44,480 nt of DNA from an uncultured Collinsella sp. (GCA_900546775.1 UREM01000016.1:1-44480), one strand, 5' to 3'; counted from the stretch's first letter, positions 1-8,924 are shown. Program-made: numbers and translations. The notes: generated by a model from the sequence alone, not told the origin.

Positions 1-1930
1 CGTACATGTACGGATGAATGTGGGAGGTGTTCGGATAAAGTCGATAATCAAGGGTCGCGGAAAGGCCGTATACATATTTGGCTGGAGCGGACTTGAGGAC
101 GAGCTCAAGCTGTGGTGCGGCTGCATGGTGACATTCATCACAGATGATGAGGCCGTAATCACGAACGAACTCCTTGGCTATTGGTTCTCCGGTCTGGGGG
201 TCCTTGCTGGACAAAGACTGGAATGAAGCAATGTCGATGAGATGGCTTATGGCGGTTTTGCCTCCTCCGATTTGGCCAATGAGCGGAGGCTGCCTTTTAC
301 TGATTCGTCCTTTTGGGGTTCGAACTGGCTTTCTGTTATCCGTAATGTCGATAAACCGTTCGAGCTGGGATTTCCATTGGGCAATGAGCGCAGTCTTGGG
401 AACGATGACAAGCGTTGGAAGACCGATGGCAGCAATAAGATAGGCTCCAATGACGGTTTTCCCGAAACCCGTCGGCGCGGACATGATCCCGTCTTCACAG
501 TTGAGCATCTGTTCGGCGGCAATTTGCTGTTCAGGGCGAAGAGCCCCTTTAAATGTCATCACAATTGGATTGCCCGACATGCGCTTGTCTGAATAGTGAG
601 CAGAAGCGCCGGCTTCTTGAAGCAGCCGCTCGAGTTGTGCTTTACAGCCTCTGGGAATCGCAACGCAGCCATCTCTAAGTTCGCTGAGGTCTATGTACCG
701 CGGTTTGCCGAATACCGATTGGTGCATTGATTGGGCACGGAAGAATTCCGGGTTGGCAAATGTTGCAAGCCTGCGAACCTCCATCTGGGCGGCCGGGCTC
801 AGAGATTTTTCGGTTATGTAGAGCATATCGGCTTGCGTGACGGGTAGCGATGACGGGAAGTCCTGCGGCGCGAGCGGAAGCCGCTTTCGCGGCCTCTGAG
901 AATGTGGCGCGGCGGTGTTTCCCGCCACTGCAGCTGATATTCCATGCGGTTTATTGTCGATGCTTTCGATCAGATTTTGCACCGTTGCATGTGGAATCAG
1001 CTGAATTTGCGAAAGGTAAAGCCATTGATCGGGAAAGGGCTCAAATTGCTCGTCAACAAATACACTGTTCCCTTTTCGCTGCGCTTTTCCTTGAAAAGGC
1101 AGTGCTATGAGATTTCCGAAGCCGCCCTCAGGAATGGTGGACTGCGCGGGCAGCATCCGGTCAAAAGCTTCAAAGGTGATTGTCTTGTTGAGCGCCGCCG
1201 CTTCGGTGATAAGGCTGCTTCCAAATTCTCGTGCGATCTTTGCGCTGGTGAGCTCTAGGAAGAAAAACCAGACATGTGCGCCGTTACCTGATCTCGATCG
1301 CTCGACTGCAGCATCGATTCCATGGTTTTTTGCGACAAGCCGAATGGCGTTTGTCGCTTCTTTCCAATCGGATCCGTCAAAGTCGATGACCAGGACTTTT
1401 GTGTTGCTGTCACTATCGAGAACGTATTGACCTATGACGTCTCGGAGCCTGTCGTCGTTGCCTTTGAAATGGGCGATGATCGTGGCATCGCTCAGCTCGG
1501 GGAAGATGCGGTTGCCGCATTCCGCGCATTTGGTTTTCTGACGATTTAGTTTGGGGCAAATGCCTGCCTTCCACTCATTTGCGCAGGCTGGTGTATAGCC
1601 GATTCCCCCGTCTTTTCTGCGGTACCCATGAGCGTAAACATCTTTGCGGCCAGTAAAGAGATTGCGAAAGAGTTCCAATTTGTCGCGCGCTGTGCTCGCA
1701 CTGGTGACGATTCCCTCGACCTGTGCCCGTCTATCGAAAGATTCGCCAGCTTTCTCCCATTCTTCCAGTGTTGCGTAACGGATGTCTGGACCGTTGCCGC
1801 AGATGACGATTTGGCTGTGCGGCTCCGATACATGGGCGACGGTTTTCTTGAATTGGAATAGCGTGCCCCCGATGAGGGCGTATTGATGCGTGACGGTGCT
1901 CATGTAAATGCCGTTCTTGTCGGAGTTCAT
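1..1930 (-). CDS. TOTE-type primase-helicase (C-terminus beyond left edge)
   Basis: The open frame runs leftward from an ATG at 1930 and leaves the window without a stop, giving about 643 residues. An N-terminal part holds a zinc-ribbon-like patch (GYTPACANEW, then CPK and KCAECGN, about residues 110-140). An archaeo-eukaryotic primase-like domain follows, with VIDFDG near residue 183 (metal-binding DxD), SGNGAHVWFF near 214, and PEGGFGNLIALPFQG near 290. A superfamily 2 helicase follows, with Walker A SAPTGFGKT near 484, DECHH near 595 and GLSATLD near 628. This order matches the TOTE conflict-system primase-helicases, which are thought to act in defence against invading DNA. A second ATG at 1903 is a possible start; neither has a strong ribosome site. 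Codon use is more AT-rich than in the housekeeping genes. Family assignment is confident; the biological role is inferred. Confidence 0.85.
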   Translation of the reverse strand, partial: MNSDKNGIYMSTVTHQYALIGGTLFQFKKTVAHVSEPHSQIVICGNGPDIRYATLEEWEKAGESFDRRAQVEGIVTSASTARDKLELFRNLFTGRKDVYAHGYRRKDGGIGYTPACANEWKAGICPKLNRQKTKCAECGNRIFPELSDATIIAHFKGNDDRLRDVIGQYVLDSDSNTKVLVIDFDGSDWKEATNAIRLVAKNHGIDAAVERSRSGNGAHVWFFFLELTSAKIAREFGSSLITEAAALNKTITFEAFDRMLPAQSTIPEGGFGNLIALPFQGKAQRKGNSVFVDEQFEPFPDQWLYLSQIQLIPHATVQNLIESIDNKPHGISAAVAGNTAAPHSQRPRKRLPLAPQDFPSSLPVTQADMLYITEKSLSPAAQMEVRRLATFANPEFFRAQSMHQSVFGKPRYIDLSELRDGCVAIPRGCKAQLERLLQEAGASAHYSDKRMSGNPIVMTFKGALRPEQQIAAEQMLNCEDGIMSAPTGFGKTVIGAYLIAAIGLPTLVIVPKTALIAQWKSQLERFIDITDNRKPVRTPKGRISKRQPPLIGQIGGGKTAISHLIDIASFQSLSSKDPQTGEPIAKEFVRDYGLIICDECHHAAAPQLELVLKSAPAKYVYGLSATLDYRLYPNTSHIHPYMY

Positions 1931-2620
1931 TGAAATGAGGGTACGTTATTTTGATTTTTAAGGGACTCGACTCTGATTTTGGTTCGGCGATAGCGGAGTA
2001 CACCTCCGTGAGTGGTGTTTGGCTGGTGTCAAAATGTGCGGTAGCTGTTGCTGAATGGGTTTTGGCGGCCATGAGGTGGGCTGGAGGCGCAGGAAACTAT
2101 CCTCGAATAGACCCTGTGGGCAAAAAATGGTAAATATGAGTACTGTGGTTTGAGCAGTAACATATCATCTGGAAAGTATTTAAGACCAATCGATTCGGAT
2201 TGGATAGAATCAACCCTCTAAATATGACGATTCGGGACTTTATGACGCTCGGAATTGACAGAAGATGGCAAATTCAGCCAGATTGCGCTGTTACTAAACT
2301 GGTAACAGTACTCATATTTGCCATTTTTTGCCCAGAGGGTATCGCAAGGGGGTTGGACAAAGCATCGATCGCCGCCAATTTCTCGATTGGCTGGTTGGGC
2401 GGCAATGAAGTTGCGGCGTAATGGGAAGCGTTTCGCGGCCTTTTGGCTAAAACGGCCCCTTTTCCGCCGCGACTCCTAAAAAGACGCCGGCGCGCCTTGA
2501 GTTGCGGCGCGTCGGCGTGATGGCTTTGTTGTGGCTGGGTGTACTTCGGTTGTTCGACGGCTTTGGCATGTCCGATCTTGCCAGGCAAGCCTTGTTACCG
2601 TTTAACGTTTGCCCAGATAA
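1931..2620. other. Gene-free accessory stretch
   Basis: No convincing gene is visible in about 690 bases. Short frames here (for example 1951-2133 plus and 2072 leftward on minus) lack ribosome sites and recognisable protein sequence. The stretch holds the inverted-repeat element at 2111-2340 and is more AT-rich than the flanking housekeeping DNA, in keeping with an accessory island next to the primase-helicase gene. Confidence 0.6.
2111..2340. repeat. 230-bp element with imperfect inverted ends
   Basis: The left arm 2111-2163 and right arm 2288-2340 are inverted copies. The outer 36 bases (ACCCT, TGGGCAAAAAATGG, AAATATGAGTACTGT) match with two differences. The arms then diverge and match again at AGTAACA. 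The inside (2164-2287) has no gene. It could be a MITE-like element, a dispersed promoter-type repeat, or an invertible segment. A shorter, similar string (GCAAAAATTGGAGTATTCTG) occurs near 16390, beside another accessory gene. Confidence 0.6.
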
Positions 2621-2657
2621 AACCTGCCAAAATAAACCTGTCCCTAATTGGCAGGTT
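2621..2657 (-). terminator. Palindromic repeat overlapping the degV stop codon
   Basis: AACCTGCCAA (2621-2630) and TTGGCAGGTT (2648-2657) form a perfect 10-bp stem. On the minus strand the stem is followed by TTATC. The stop codon of the upstream DegV gene (2644-2646) lies inside the loop, so the last few residues of that protein come from the repeat. It could end transcription, but the T-run is short; a REP-like mobile palindrome is equally likely. Confidence 0.5.
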
Positions 2658-3504
2658 GGTAGCGGGGGCAGTAGCTGATGGCGATGGCATCGACGCCTAC
2701 ATGGGTGGCGATGGTGCAGCCGATGGGGCCAGTGCCGGCGTCTACGTAGTCCTGGCCCGCGAGCGCCTCGTTGACAAGTTCCTGCTCCTCGGCGGCGCCG
2801 GTCGTGAGCACGCGCACGCTTGAGCCCGGGTGCTCGTCCAAAAACGCGAGGCAATCTGCCATGGTGTTGGCGACGATGCGCTTGGCGCCGCGGCCCTTTT
2901 TGATTGCCTTGATCTCGCCCGATTTCCACTCCGGCGAAACGGCCAGGCGAATGTTGAGCATCTGCGTCAGCTGGCCGGCGAGCTTGGGGGCGCGGCCGTT
3001 TTTGACCAGGTTCTCGAGCGTGCGGGGAATCAGCAGCAGGTGGGCTTCGGGCAGCGTCGCGCGGATCTGCGCCTCGGTCTCGTCCAAGCTGCGGCCGTCC
3101 TCGCGCATGGCAAGCGCGTACTCCACCAGCAGGCCCTCGGCGCCCGAGCCGGTGCGCGAATCGATGCAGCGCACGTCGAGCTCGTGGGTCTCGGCGACCA
3201 GGCATGCGTTGGAATAGCAGGCGGACCACTCGCTGCACAGCGAGATAAAGATCGCGCTGTCGTGGCCATCGGCGCGTACGCGGTCAAACAGCGCCTTGAA
3301 CTCGCCGGCGCTCGGCTGCGAGGTGTGCGGCAGCTGCTCGGAGCCGGCCATGCGGGCGACGTATTCCTCGGCGGTAATCTGCACCTGGTCGAGCAGGTCC
3401 TCGCCCTCGATAATCACATGCAGCGGAATCACGTAAATGCCGAGCTCTTGGGCACGGGCGGGGGAGATGTCCGACGTGGAGTCGGTTATGATGGCAAAAG
3501 ACAT
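2644..3504 (-). CDS. DegV family protein (FakB-like fatty acid binding)
   Basis: 286 residues, a normal length for DegV/FakB proteins, which bind a fatty acid and present it to the kinase FakA for phosphorylation. The N-terminus IITDSTSDIS is the family signature. IPRTLENLVKNGR and LTQMLNIRLAVSP in the middle and GPIGCTIATHVGVDAIAISY at the end are typical of DegV. The start is the ATG at 3504, preceded by GAAAGGTG; a longer frame to 3561 adds an unlikely arginine-rich leader. The final residues (YQPAN) are encoded by a palindromic repeat. A second DegV is at 38377-39231. No fakA kinase gene is in the window. Family confident, ligand inferred. Confidence 0.9.
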   Translation of the reverse strand: MSFAIITDSTSDISPARAQELGIYVIPLHVIIEGEDLLDQVQITAEEYVARMAGSEQLPHTSQPSAGEFKALFDRVRADGHDSAIFISLCSEWSACYSNACLVAETHELDVRCIDSRTGSGAEGLLVEYALAMREDGRSLDETEAQIRATLPEAHLLLIPRTLENLVKNGRAPKLAGQLTQMLNIRLAVSPEWKSGEIKAIKKGRGAKRIVANTMADCLAFLDEHPGSSVRVLTTGAAEEQELVNEALAGQDYVDAGTGPIGCTIATHVGVDAIAISYCPRYQPAN

Positions 3505-3660
3505 AATTGCACCTTTCGTTGGGGCGCGGCAGCGCCGCCTTCTGAAAGCAAAGTGCGACAAGTATAGTGGAGTTGCTCTACATTGCTAGGTTCAATTGTT
3601 GAATAGTCAACAGTTTGAAGCGGTGGTGTGGAAATCATCAACTGGGGAAGAAGGGTGCCG

Positions 3661-4323
3661 ATGGCGGCATTGCAACTTTGCGAGCGGCCGGTTGTGCTGT
3701 TCGATTTTGACGGCACGGTGGCCGATACGGGTCGGGCAGTGATGACCTCGACGCGCAAGACGCTGGCTGCGCGCGGGTTTTCGGAGACGCAGATGGGTGA
3801 TCTGCGCCGCATGATCGGGCCGCCCCTGTGGAAGAGCTTTCACGACTTTTACGGCTTTTCCCGCGAGGAGTCGCTTGTGGTGGCCGATGAGTACCGCGCC
3901 TTTTTTGATGAACTGGGACCGGAGGAGTATCCCGTGTTCAATGGGGTCCCCGAGCTGCTGGATGGGTTGGTCGCCCAAGGCAAACGTATGGCCGTGGCGA
4001 CGTCGCGCATGGAGGCCAAGTGCATCGACATGGTGCATGAGCTCGGGCTCTCTCAGTTTGAGGCGGTGATTGGCATGAATCCGCCGCAGGGACGCGAGAC
4101 CAAGGCCGATTCGGTCCGCGATGCCCTGGCGGCGCTCGGCGCGACGGCCGACGATGCCGTGATGATCGGCGATCGCTTTAACGATGTGGAGGGCGCGCAC
4201 GCAATGGGCGTGCCGTGCATCGGCATCTATTCGGGCGCGGCGGCGCCGGGCGAGCACGAGGCGGCGGGTGCCGATGCGGTGGTGCACTCGGTGGCCGAGC
4301 TTGCTAAACTTTTCGCTATCTAA
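3661..4323 (+). CDS. HAD hydrolase, phosphoglycolate phosphatase-like
   Basis: 220 residues of the HAD superfamily, subfamily I with a helical cap. Motif I is FDFDGTVADTG (nucleophile Asp15, acid Asp17). Motif II (ATSRM) lies near residue 115, and the C-terminal metal site is GDRFNDVEGAHAMG. It resembles Gph/PpaX-type enzymes that dephosphorylate small phosphometabolites; the substrate cannot be told from sequence. The ATG at 3661 follows GAAGGG at good spacing and is preferred over an in-frame GTG at 3628. It diverges from the DegV gene across a 156-base promoter gap and is followed after 54 bases by the PepV-like peptidase, probably in the same transcript. Confidence 0.88.
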   Translation: MAALQLCERPVVLFDFDGTVADTGRAVMTSTRKTLAARGFSETQMGDLRRMIGPPLWKSFHDFYGFSREESLVVADEYRAFFDELGPEEYPVFNGVPELLDGLVAQGKRMAVATSRMEAKCIDMVHELGLSQFEAVIGMNPPQGRETKADSVRDALAALGATADDAVMIGDRFNDVEGAHAMGVPCIGIYSGAAAPGEHEAAGADAVVHSVAELAKLFAI

Positions 4324-4377
4324 TGACGTAATGTGAGGGGCGAGCGCGCTCGCCGCTCATTGGTAAGGAGGTCGTCC

Positions 4378-5814
4378 ATGAATCAGGTGGAGCAGAGCGT
4401 CGCCGAGTATGTCGACGAGGTCTGGGAAGATGTCGTCGCCGATATCGAGCAGCTGGTGAGCTATCCGTCCGTGGCAGTTTCTGCCGATGCAGAGCCCGGC
4501 GCGCCGTTTTGCCGCCCGGTCCGTGACGCGCTCGACTGTGCGCTCGGCATCGCGCAGAAGCTCGGCTATCAGACGAGCGACGACGAGGGCTATGTGGGCA
4601 TTGCCGATATTCCTGGCCGCGGCGACAAGCAGCTCGCGACCATCTGCCACGTGGACGTGGTGCCCGCCGGCCCGGGCTGGAACACCGACCCGTTTGCGAT
4701 GGAGCGTCGCGAGGGCTGGCTGCTCGGCCGCGGCGTTATCGACGACAAGGGTCCGGCGGTGCTGTCGCTCTACGCCGGCGCCTATCTGCTCAAGCACGGC
4801 ATTGTTCCGCGCTACACCTTCCGCGCACTGCTGGGCTGCGATGAGGAAGTGGGCATGTCCGACGTTCACCATTATCTGGAGAACCACGCGAACCCCGACT
4901 TTCTGTTTACGCCCGATGCCGAGTTCCCGGTCTGTAATGCCGAGAAGGGCCAGTTTGGGGCGACATTTGTGAGCTCCAAGATCGACGGCGGGCGCATTGT
5001 GTCCTGGAGCGGTGCCGAGGCGAGCAACGCCATTCCGTCGCAGTCTATCTGCGAGCTTGCGATTGCCGCCGATGAGCTGCCGGCGCCGGTCGAGAACGGC
5101 GACCGCCTGGAGATCACGGCGCTCGATAACGGGCATGCGCAGATTTTCGCCCACGGCATTGGCGGTCATGCCTCGATGCCAGAGGGAACGATCAACGCCG
5201 TCGGGCTGATCGTGGCGTATCTGCGCGAGGCCGAGGACGCGTTTGGTGCACGCGACGAGCGCCTGCTGACGCCTGCCGAGCACGAGTTCGTCAAGTTCCT
5301 GGCCTTTGTGCATGCGGACGCCTATGGTCGCGGCCTGGGTATCGATGCGACGAGTCCGGCGTTTGGCCCGCTTACCTGCAACGCTGGCGTCATCCGCGTG
5401 GCGGATAGCCATATTGAGCAGGTCATCGACGTGCGCTTCCCCGACAGCACGAGTGCCGATACCATCCGCGAGCAGCTCGATCCGCTCGTGGGCCGTTTTG
5501 GCGTGACGTGCCGTGTGGGTCGTGCGAAGGTGCCGTTCTCGGTCTCTGCCGACGATCCGGCCGTGAAGGCGCTTATTGATACCTATAACGAGTTTACGGG
5601 CAAGCATGCTGAGCCCTTTGCCATGGGCGGCGGCACGTACGCGCGCAACTTTGCCCGCGCCGTCTCGTTTGGCCCCGAGGAGACCGGTCTGGAGCTGCCC
5701 GAGTGGGGCGGCCAGATGCACGGTCCCAACGAGTGCGCCAACGAGGAACAGCTCAAGCAGGCGCTCAAGATTTATATCGTGGCGATCTTACGTTTGAACG
5801 AGCTTGAGCTTTAA
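4378..5814 (+). CDS. pepV: M20 family dipeptidase, PepV/Sapep-like
   Basis: 478 residues, as expected for PepV-type di-zinc dipeptidases that cleave Xaa dipeptides in the cytoplasm. Metal and catalytic motifs are visible: CHVDVVPAG (His91, Asp93), GRGVIDDKGP near residue 120, CDEEVGMSD near 155, FTPDAEFP near 180, and a lid-domain GIGGHASMPEGT near 260. The C-terminal metal site lies around MGGGTYARNF and QMHGPNE. The start ATG at 4378 follows TAAGGAGG. A strong hairpin follows the gene. Reaction class is confident; preference for dipeptides is from the family. Confidence 0.88.
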   Translation: MNQVEQSVAEYVDEVWEDVVADIEQLVSYPSVAVSADAEPGAPFCRPVRDALDCALGIAQKLGYQTSDDEGYVGIADIPGRGDKQLATICHVDVVPAGPGWNTDPFAMERREGWLLGRGVIDDKGPAVLSLYAGAYLLKHGIVPRYTFRALLGCDEEVGMSDVHHYLENHANPDFLFTPDAEFPVCNAEKGQFGATFVSSKIDGGRIVSWSGAEASNAIPSQSICELAIAADELPAPVENGDRLEITALDNGHAQIFAHGIGGHASMPEGTINAVGLIVAYLREAEDAFGARDERLLTPAEHEFVKFLAFVHADAYGRGLGIDATSPAFGPLTCNAGVIRVADSHIEQVIDVRFPDSTSADTIREQLDPLVGRFGVTCRVGRAKVPFSVSADDPAVKALIDTYNEFTGKHAEPFAMGGGTYARNFARAVSFGPEETGLELPEWGGQMHGPNECANEEQLKQALKIYIVAILRLNELEL

Positions 5815-5857
5815 GGCTGCGGCGTTTTAACAACTTAGCACCCCTTTCGTCCGGGCT

Positions 5858-5937
5858 TTTTAAGTTGCGGTGGAATAGTTCCTAGAATGGGCGATTTGAT
5901 GGCCAAGCAGGAACTATTTCACCGCAACTTTGTTTTT
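5858..5937 (+). terminator. Hairpin terminator after pepV
   Basis: AAGTTGCGGTGGAATAGTTCC from 5861 pairs with its inverted copy at 5910-5930 (20 of 21 positions), with a 27-base loop, followed by TTTGTTTTTATT. A T-run also flanks the left side in the other direction. The rest of the gap to pstS (5938-6133) shows no gene; it should hold the pst promoter, but no clear Pho box was seen. Confidence 0.7.
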
Positions 5938-6133
5938 ATTGGTGTAAAAGGCGGGTCATGCTTGGTGGCGGGTTTGTTATTCGTTTGTAAAGCCGAGCCG
6001 CGCTTGCGGTAAGGGTCTATCAAAAGCCCGTAAGAAACCGCAGTTGGTGCGGGCGCTGACCGGTCGGGGCCGTATCTTTCCAAACAGCAAAGCGGGCAGG
6101 GTGTCCGCGAGTCGCATGTATGAAAGGAAGATC

Positions 6134-7072
6134 ATGCTCGATCAGGCTTATTCTCGTCGTCAGTTCCTCGGCCTCGCTGGTGGTCTTGCCAGCTTCGTGG
6201 GCCTCGGCCTCGTTGGTTGCGGCGGCACAGGCGCTTCCAACGCCGCCGACAAGGGCAGCGCCGCTGCTGCCGAGTCCGTCTCGGGCGAGGTGACCTACGA
6301 CGGCGCCTCCTCGTTCCAGGCGCTCCTCGAGGCCGCTGCCGAGAAGTTCATGGATGCCAACCCCGACGTCTCCGTCTCCGGCTCGGGTAACGGTTCGGGC
6401 AAGGGCCTGACCGCCGTCGCCGCCGGCACCGTTACCATCGGTAACTCTGACGTCTTCGCCGAGACCAAGCTCGAGGCCGACCAGGTCAAGAACCTCGTCG
6501 ACCACGAGGTCGCCGTCGTGGGCATGGGCCCCGTCGTCTCCAAGAACGTCAAGGTCGACGACCTGTCCCTCGAGCAGCTCAAGGGCATCTTCTCCGGCCA
6601 GATCACCAACTGGAAGGAGGTCGGCGGCGACGACGCTACCATCGTCGTCCTCAACCGCAAGGCCGGCTCCGGCACCCGCGCCACCTTCGAGGCTGCCGTC
6701 TTTGGCGACGAGGCCGTCGACTTTAAGGGCGACGCCGAGCTCGACAAGTCCGGCGACGTCCAGACTCAGATGGGCAGCACCGACAACGCCATCTCCTACC
6801 TCGACTTCTCGCACTTCGATGACTCCAAGTTCAACGCCATCAAGGTCGAGGGCGTGGAGCCCAAGAGCGCAAACGTCACCGACGACTCCTTTAAGATTTG
6901 GGCGACCGAGCACATGTACTGCGCAAAGGACGCCGACGAGGCCACCAAGGCCTTTCTGGAGTTCATGCTTTCCGACGACGTCCAGGGCAAGCTCGTCGAG
7001 GAGCAGGGCTTTATTCCCGTCTCTGCCATGAAGGTCGTCAAGGACGCCAGCGGCAAGGTCTCTGCTAAATAA
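6134..7072 (+). CDS. pstS: Phosphate-binding lipoprotein PstS
   Basis: 312 residues. It captures phosphate outside the membrane and passes it to PstCA. The N-terminus carries a twin-arginine motif (SRRQFLG, residues 7-13) followed by a hydrophobic stretch and a lipobox ending at Cys29 (LVGC), so it is probably a Tat-exported lipoprotein. Phosphate-site motifs are visible: SGSGNGSGKGL around residue 90 and RKAGSGTRATFE around 175. The ATG at 6134 follows GAAAGGAAG; an upstream in-frame ATG is less likely. First gene of pstSCAB; pstC follows after 24 bases. Confidence 0.95.
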   Translation: MLDQAYSRRQFLGLAGGLASFVGLGLVGCGGTGASNAADKGSAAAAESVSGEVTYDGASSFQALLEAAAEKFMDANPDVSVSGSGNGSGKGLTAVAAGTVTIGNSDVFAETKLEADQVKNLVDHEVAVVGMGPVVSKNVKVDDLSLEQLKGIFSGQITNWKEVGGDDATIVVLNRKAGSGTRATFEAAVFGDEAVDFKGDAELDKSGDVQTQMGSTDNAISYLDFSHFDDSKFNAIKVEGVEPKSANVTDDSFKIWATEHMYCAKDADEATKAFLEFMLSDDVQGKLVEEQGFIPVSAMKVVKDASGKVSAK

Positions 7073-7096
7073 GCAATCGCCCCGGAAAGGTTTGTA

Positions 7097-8005
7097 ATGG
7101 CAAAACAGCTGCCAAAGCGCGACCTTGAGAACGTGGGCCTGGGCGTCACGGGCGCGTGCGTTGCGCTCGTGACGCTTGTCGTTGCCGCGCTCATCTTTAT
7201 GGTCGCCCAAAAGGGCCTTTCGGCTTTTGTTAAGGACGGCGTCTCGATCGTTGAGTTCTTCACCGGCACCAAGTGGGACCTGGCCAACACGGCCGAAAAC
7301 GGCCTGCCCTATACCGGCGCCCTGCCCCTGATCGTCACCTCGTTTGCGGTCATGGTGCTCTCCACGCTCATTGCGCTGCCCATCGCCATCGGCTCTGCCA
7401 TCTTTGCGGTCGAAATCCAGCCTAAGTTTGGTTCCAAGGTCTTTCAGCCGCTTATTGAGCTTTTGACCGGCATTCCTTCGGTCGTCTTTGGCCTGATCGG
7501 TTTTCACGTGGTCGTCGGCCTTATGAAAAGCGTTTTCCACGTGAGCACGGGTCTGGGCATCTTGCCCGGCGCCATCGTGCTGGCAGTCATGATTCTGCCG
7601 ACGATGACCACGCTTTCGGTCGATGGCCTGCGCGCCGTGCCCGACAGCTACCGTCAGGGCTCGCTCGCGCTGGGCTACACCCGCTGGCAGACCATCTGGC
7701 ACGTGGTGCTCAAGTCCGCCATGCCGTCGCTCATGACCGCGGTCATCCTTGGCATGACCCGTGCCTTTGGCGAAACGCTCGCCGTGCGCATGGTTATCGG
7801 CGGCATCGAGGCCATGCCGACGTCGCTGCTGTCGCCGGCCTCGACCATTACCACCACGCTCACCACGTCCATGGCAGTCTATGCCGAGGGCTCGGCCCAG
7901 GACGACGTCCTTTGGGCACTTGGCTTGCTGCTGATGGGCATGAGCCTCATCTTCATCCTGATCATCCATCTCATTGGCCGCAAGGGGGCGAAGGCTCGTG
8001 GCTAG
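7097..8005 (+). CDS. pstC: Phosphate ABC transporter permease PstC
   Basis: 302 residues with about six membrane helices. It forms the transmembrane channel with PstA. The binding-protein-dependent permease loop, which docks on the ATPase, is visible as GSLALGYTRWQTIWHVVLKSAMPSL near residue 195 (quoted segments GSLALGYTRWQ and SAMPSL). GIPSVVFGLIGF is a typical PstC helix motif. The start ATG at 7097 follows GAAAGG. Its last eight bases overlap the pstA start, which suggests translational coupling. Confidence 0.95.
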   Translation: MAKQLPKRDLENVGLGVTGACVALVTLVVAALIFMVAQKGLSAFVKDGVSIVEFFTGTKWDLANTAENGLPYTGALPLIVTSFAVMVLSTLIALPIAIGSAIFAVEIQPKFGSKVFQPLIELLTGIPSVVFGLIGFHVVVGLMKSVFHVSTGLGILPGAIVLAVMILPTMTTLSVDGLRAVPDSYRQGSLALGYTRWQTIWHVVLKSAMPSLMTAVILGMTRAFGETLAVRMVIGGIEAMPTSLLSPASTITTTLTTSMAVYAEGSAQDDVLWALGLLLMGMSLIFILIIHLIGRKGAKARG

Positions 8006-8924
8006 CACGCGCATCCATATCGATGAGGCGAGACTCGGGCGTGTCCAAAAGCAGGACCGCATCGCCACGGGCGTGCTGACGGCAATCGTCGCCATCGTCA
8101 TGCTCATCGTCACCTCCATGGTGGCCTATATCCTGTTCGAGGGGATTTCGACGCTGTTTCAGCCGGGCTTTCTCACGCAGCCCTCGCGCGCCAACGGAAC
8201 CCAGGGCGGCGTGCTCTACCAGCTGTTCGACTCGTTCTACCTGCTGCTGATCACCCTAGTCATCTCGGTGCCCATCAGTCTGGGCGGCGCGGTCTTTTTG
8301 GTTGAGTACGCGCCGGACGGGCCCATCCGCGACATCGCCTCCACCGCCATCGAGACGCTGTCCTCGCTGCCCTCCATCGTCGTCGGCATGTTCGGCTTTC
8401 TGGTGTTCTCGGTGCAGCTGGGCTGGAAGTACTCCATCATCTCCGGCGCCGTCGCGCTCACCATGTTTAACATTCCCATCCTAGTGCGCGTGATTCAGCA
8501 GGCGCTCGAGGACGTGCCGCAGGCCCAGCGCGATGCGTGCCTGGCCATGGGCCTTACCCGCTGGGAGGCCACGCTGCACATCCTGATCCCCGAGGCCATG
8601 CCCGCCATCGTGACCGGCATCGTGCTTTCGGCCGGCCGCGTGTTTGGCGAGGCCGCGGCACTGCTCTTTACCTCGGGCATGAGCTCGCCGGTTCGCCTGA
8701 ACTTCTTGAGTTTTAACCTGTCGAGCCCCACCTGTGCCTGGAACGTGTTCCGCCCCGGTGAGTCGCTCGCCGTGCACATCTACAAGATCTATGGCGAGGG
8801 TAGCCCCGAGGCCCAGCAGATCGTCTGGGGCACCGCGGCGCTGCTGATGATTTGCGTGCTGCTGTTTAACGTAGTCGCCCGTATCGTGGGCAAGCAACTG
8901 GCAAGGAAGATGACGGCCGAATGA
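7998..8924 (+). CDS. pstA: Phosphate ABC transporter permease PstA
   Basis: 308 residues, the partner permease of PstC, with about six membrane helices. Typical PstA segments are SLGGAVFLVEYAP, ETLSSLPSIVVGMFGF, and the ATPase-docking loop ACLAMGLTRWEATLHILIPE. A GTG start at 7998 preceded by GGGGGCG fits best; it overlaps the end of pstC. A longer TTG-initiated frame from 7974 is less likely. The gene ends in ATGA, sharing bases with the pstB start. Confidence 0.94.
   Translation: MASTRIHIDEARLGRVQKQDRIATGVLTAIVAIVMLIVTSMVAYILFEGISTLFQPGFLTQPSRANGTQGGVLYQLFDSFYLLLITLVISVPISLGGAVFLVEYAPDGPIRDIASTAIETLSSLPSIVVGMFGFLVFSVQLGWKYSIISGAVALTMFNIPILVRVIQQALEDVPQAQRDACLAMGLTRWEATLHILIPEAMPAIVTGIVLSAGRVFGEAAALLFTSGMSSPVRLNFLSFNLSSPTCAWNVFRPGESLAVHIYKIYGEGSPEAQQIVWGTAALLMICVLLFNVVARIVGKQLARKMTAE

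Noticed and set aside
1951..2133. Small plus-strand frame of 60 codons near the inverted-repeat element
   Set aside because: No ribosome site, no family, and its end runs into the repeat arm.
4357..5721. Minus-strand open frame of 454 codons
   Set aside because: It lies opposite the PepV-like gene and has no recognisable domain.
6134..6134. Pho box upstream of pstS
   Set aside because: No repeated hexamer or heptamer pattern of a PhoB/PhoP site could be recognised in 5938-6133.
6020..8119. Long minus-strand open frame of 699 codons
   Set aside because: It is antisense to pstS, pstC and the start of pstA, with low-complexity His, Arg, Gly and Asp content typical of a shadow of GC-rich codons. 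The plus-strand genes have clear motifs and ribosome sites.
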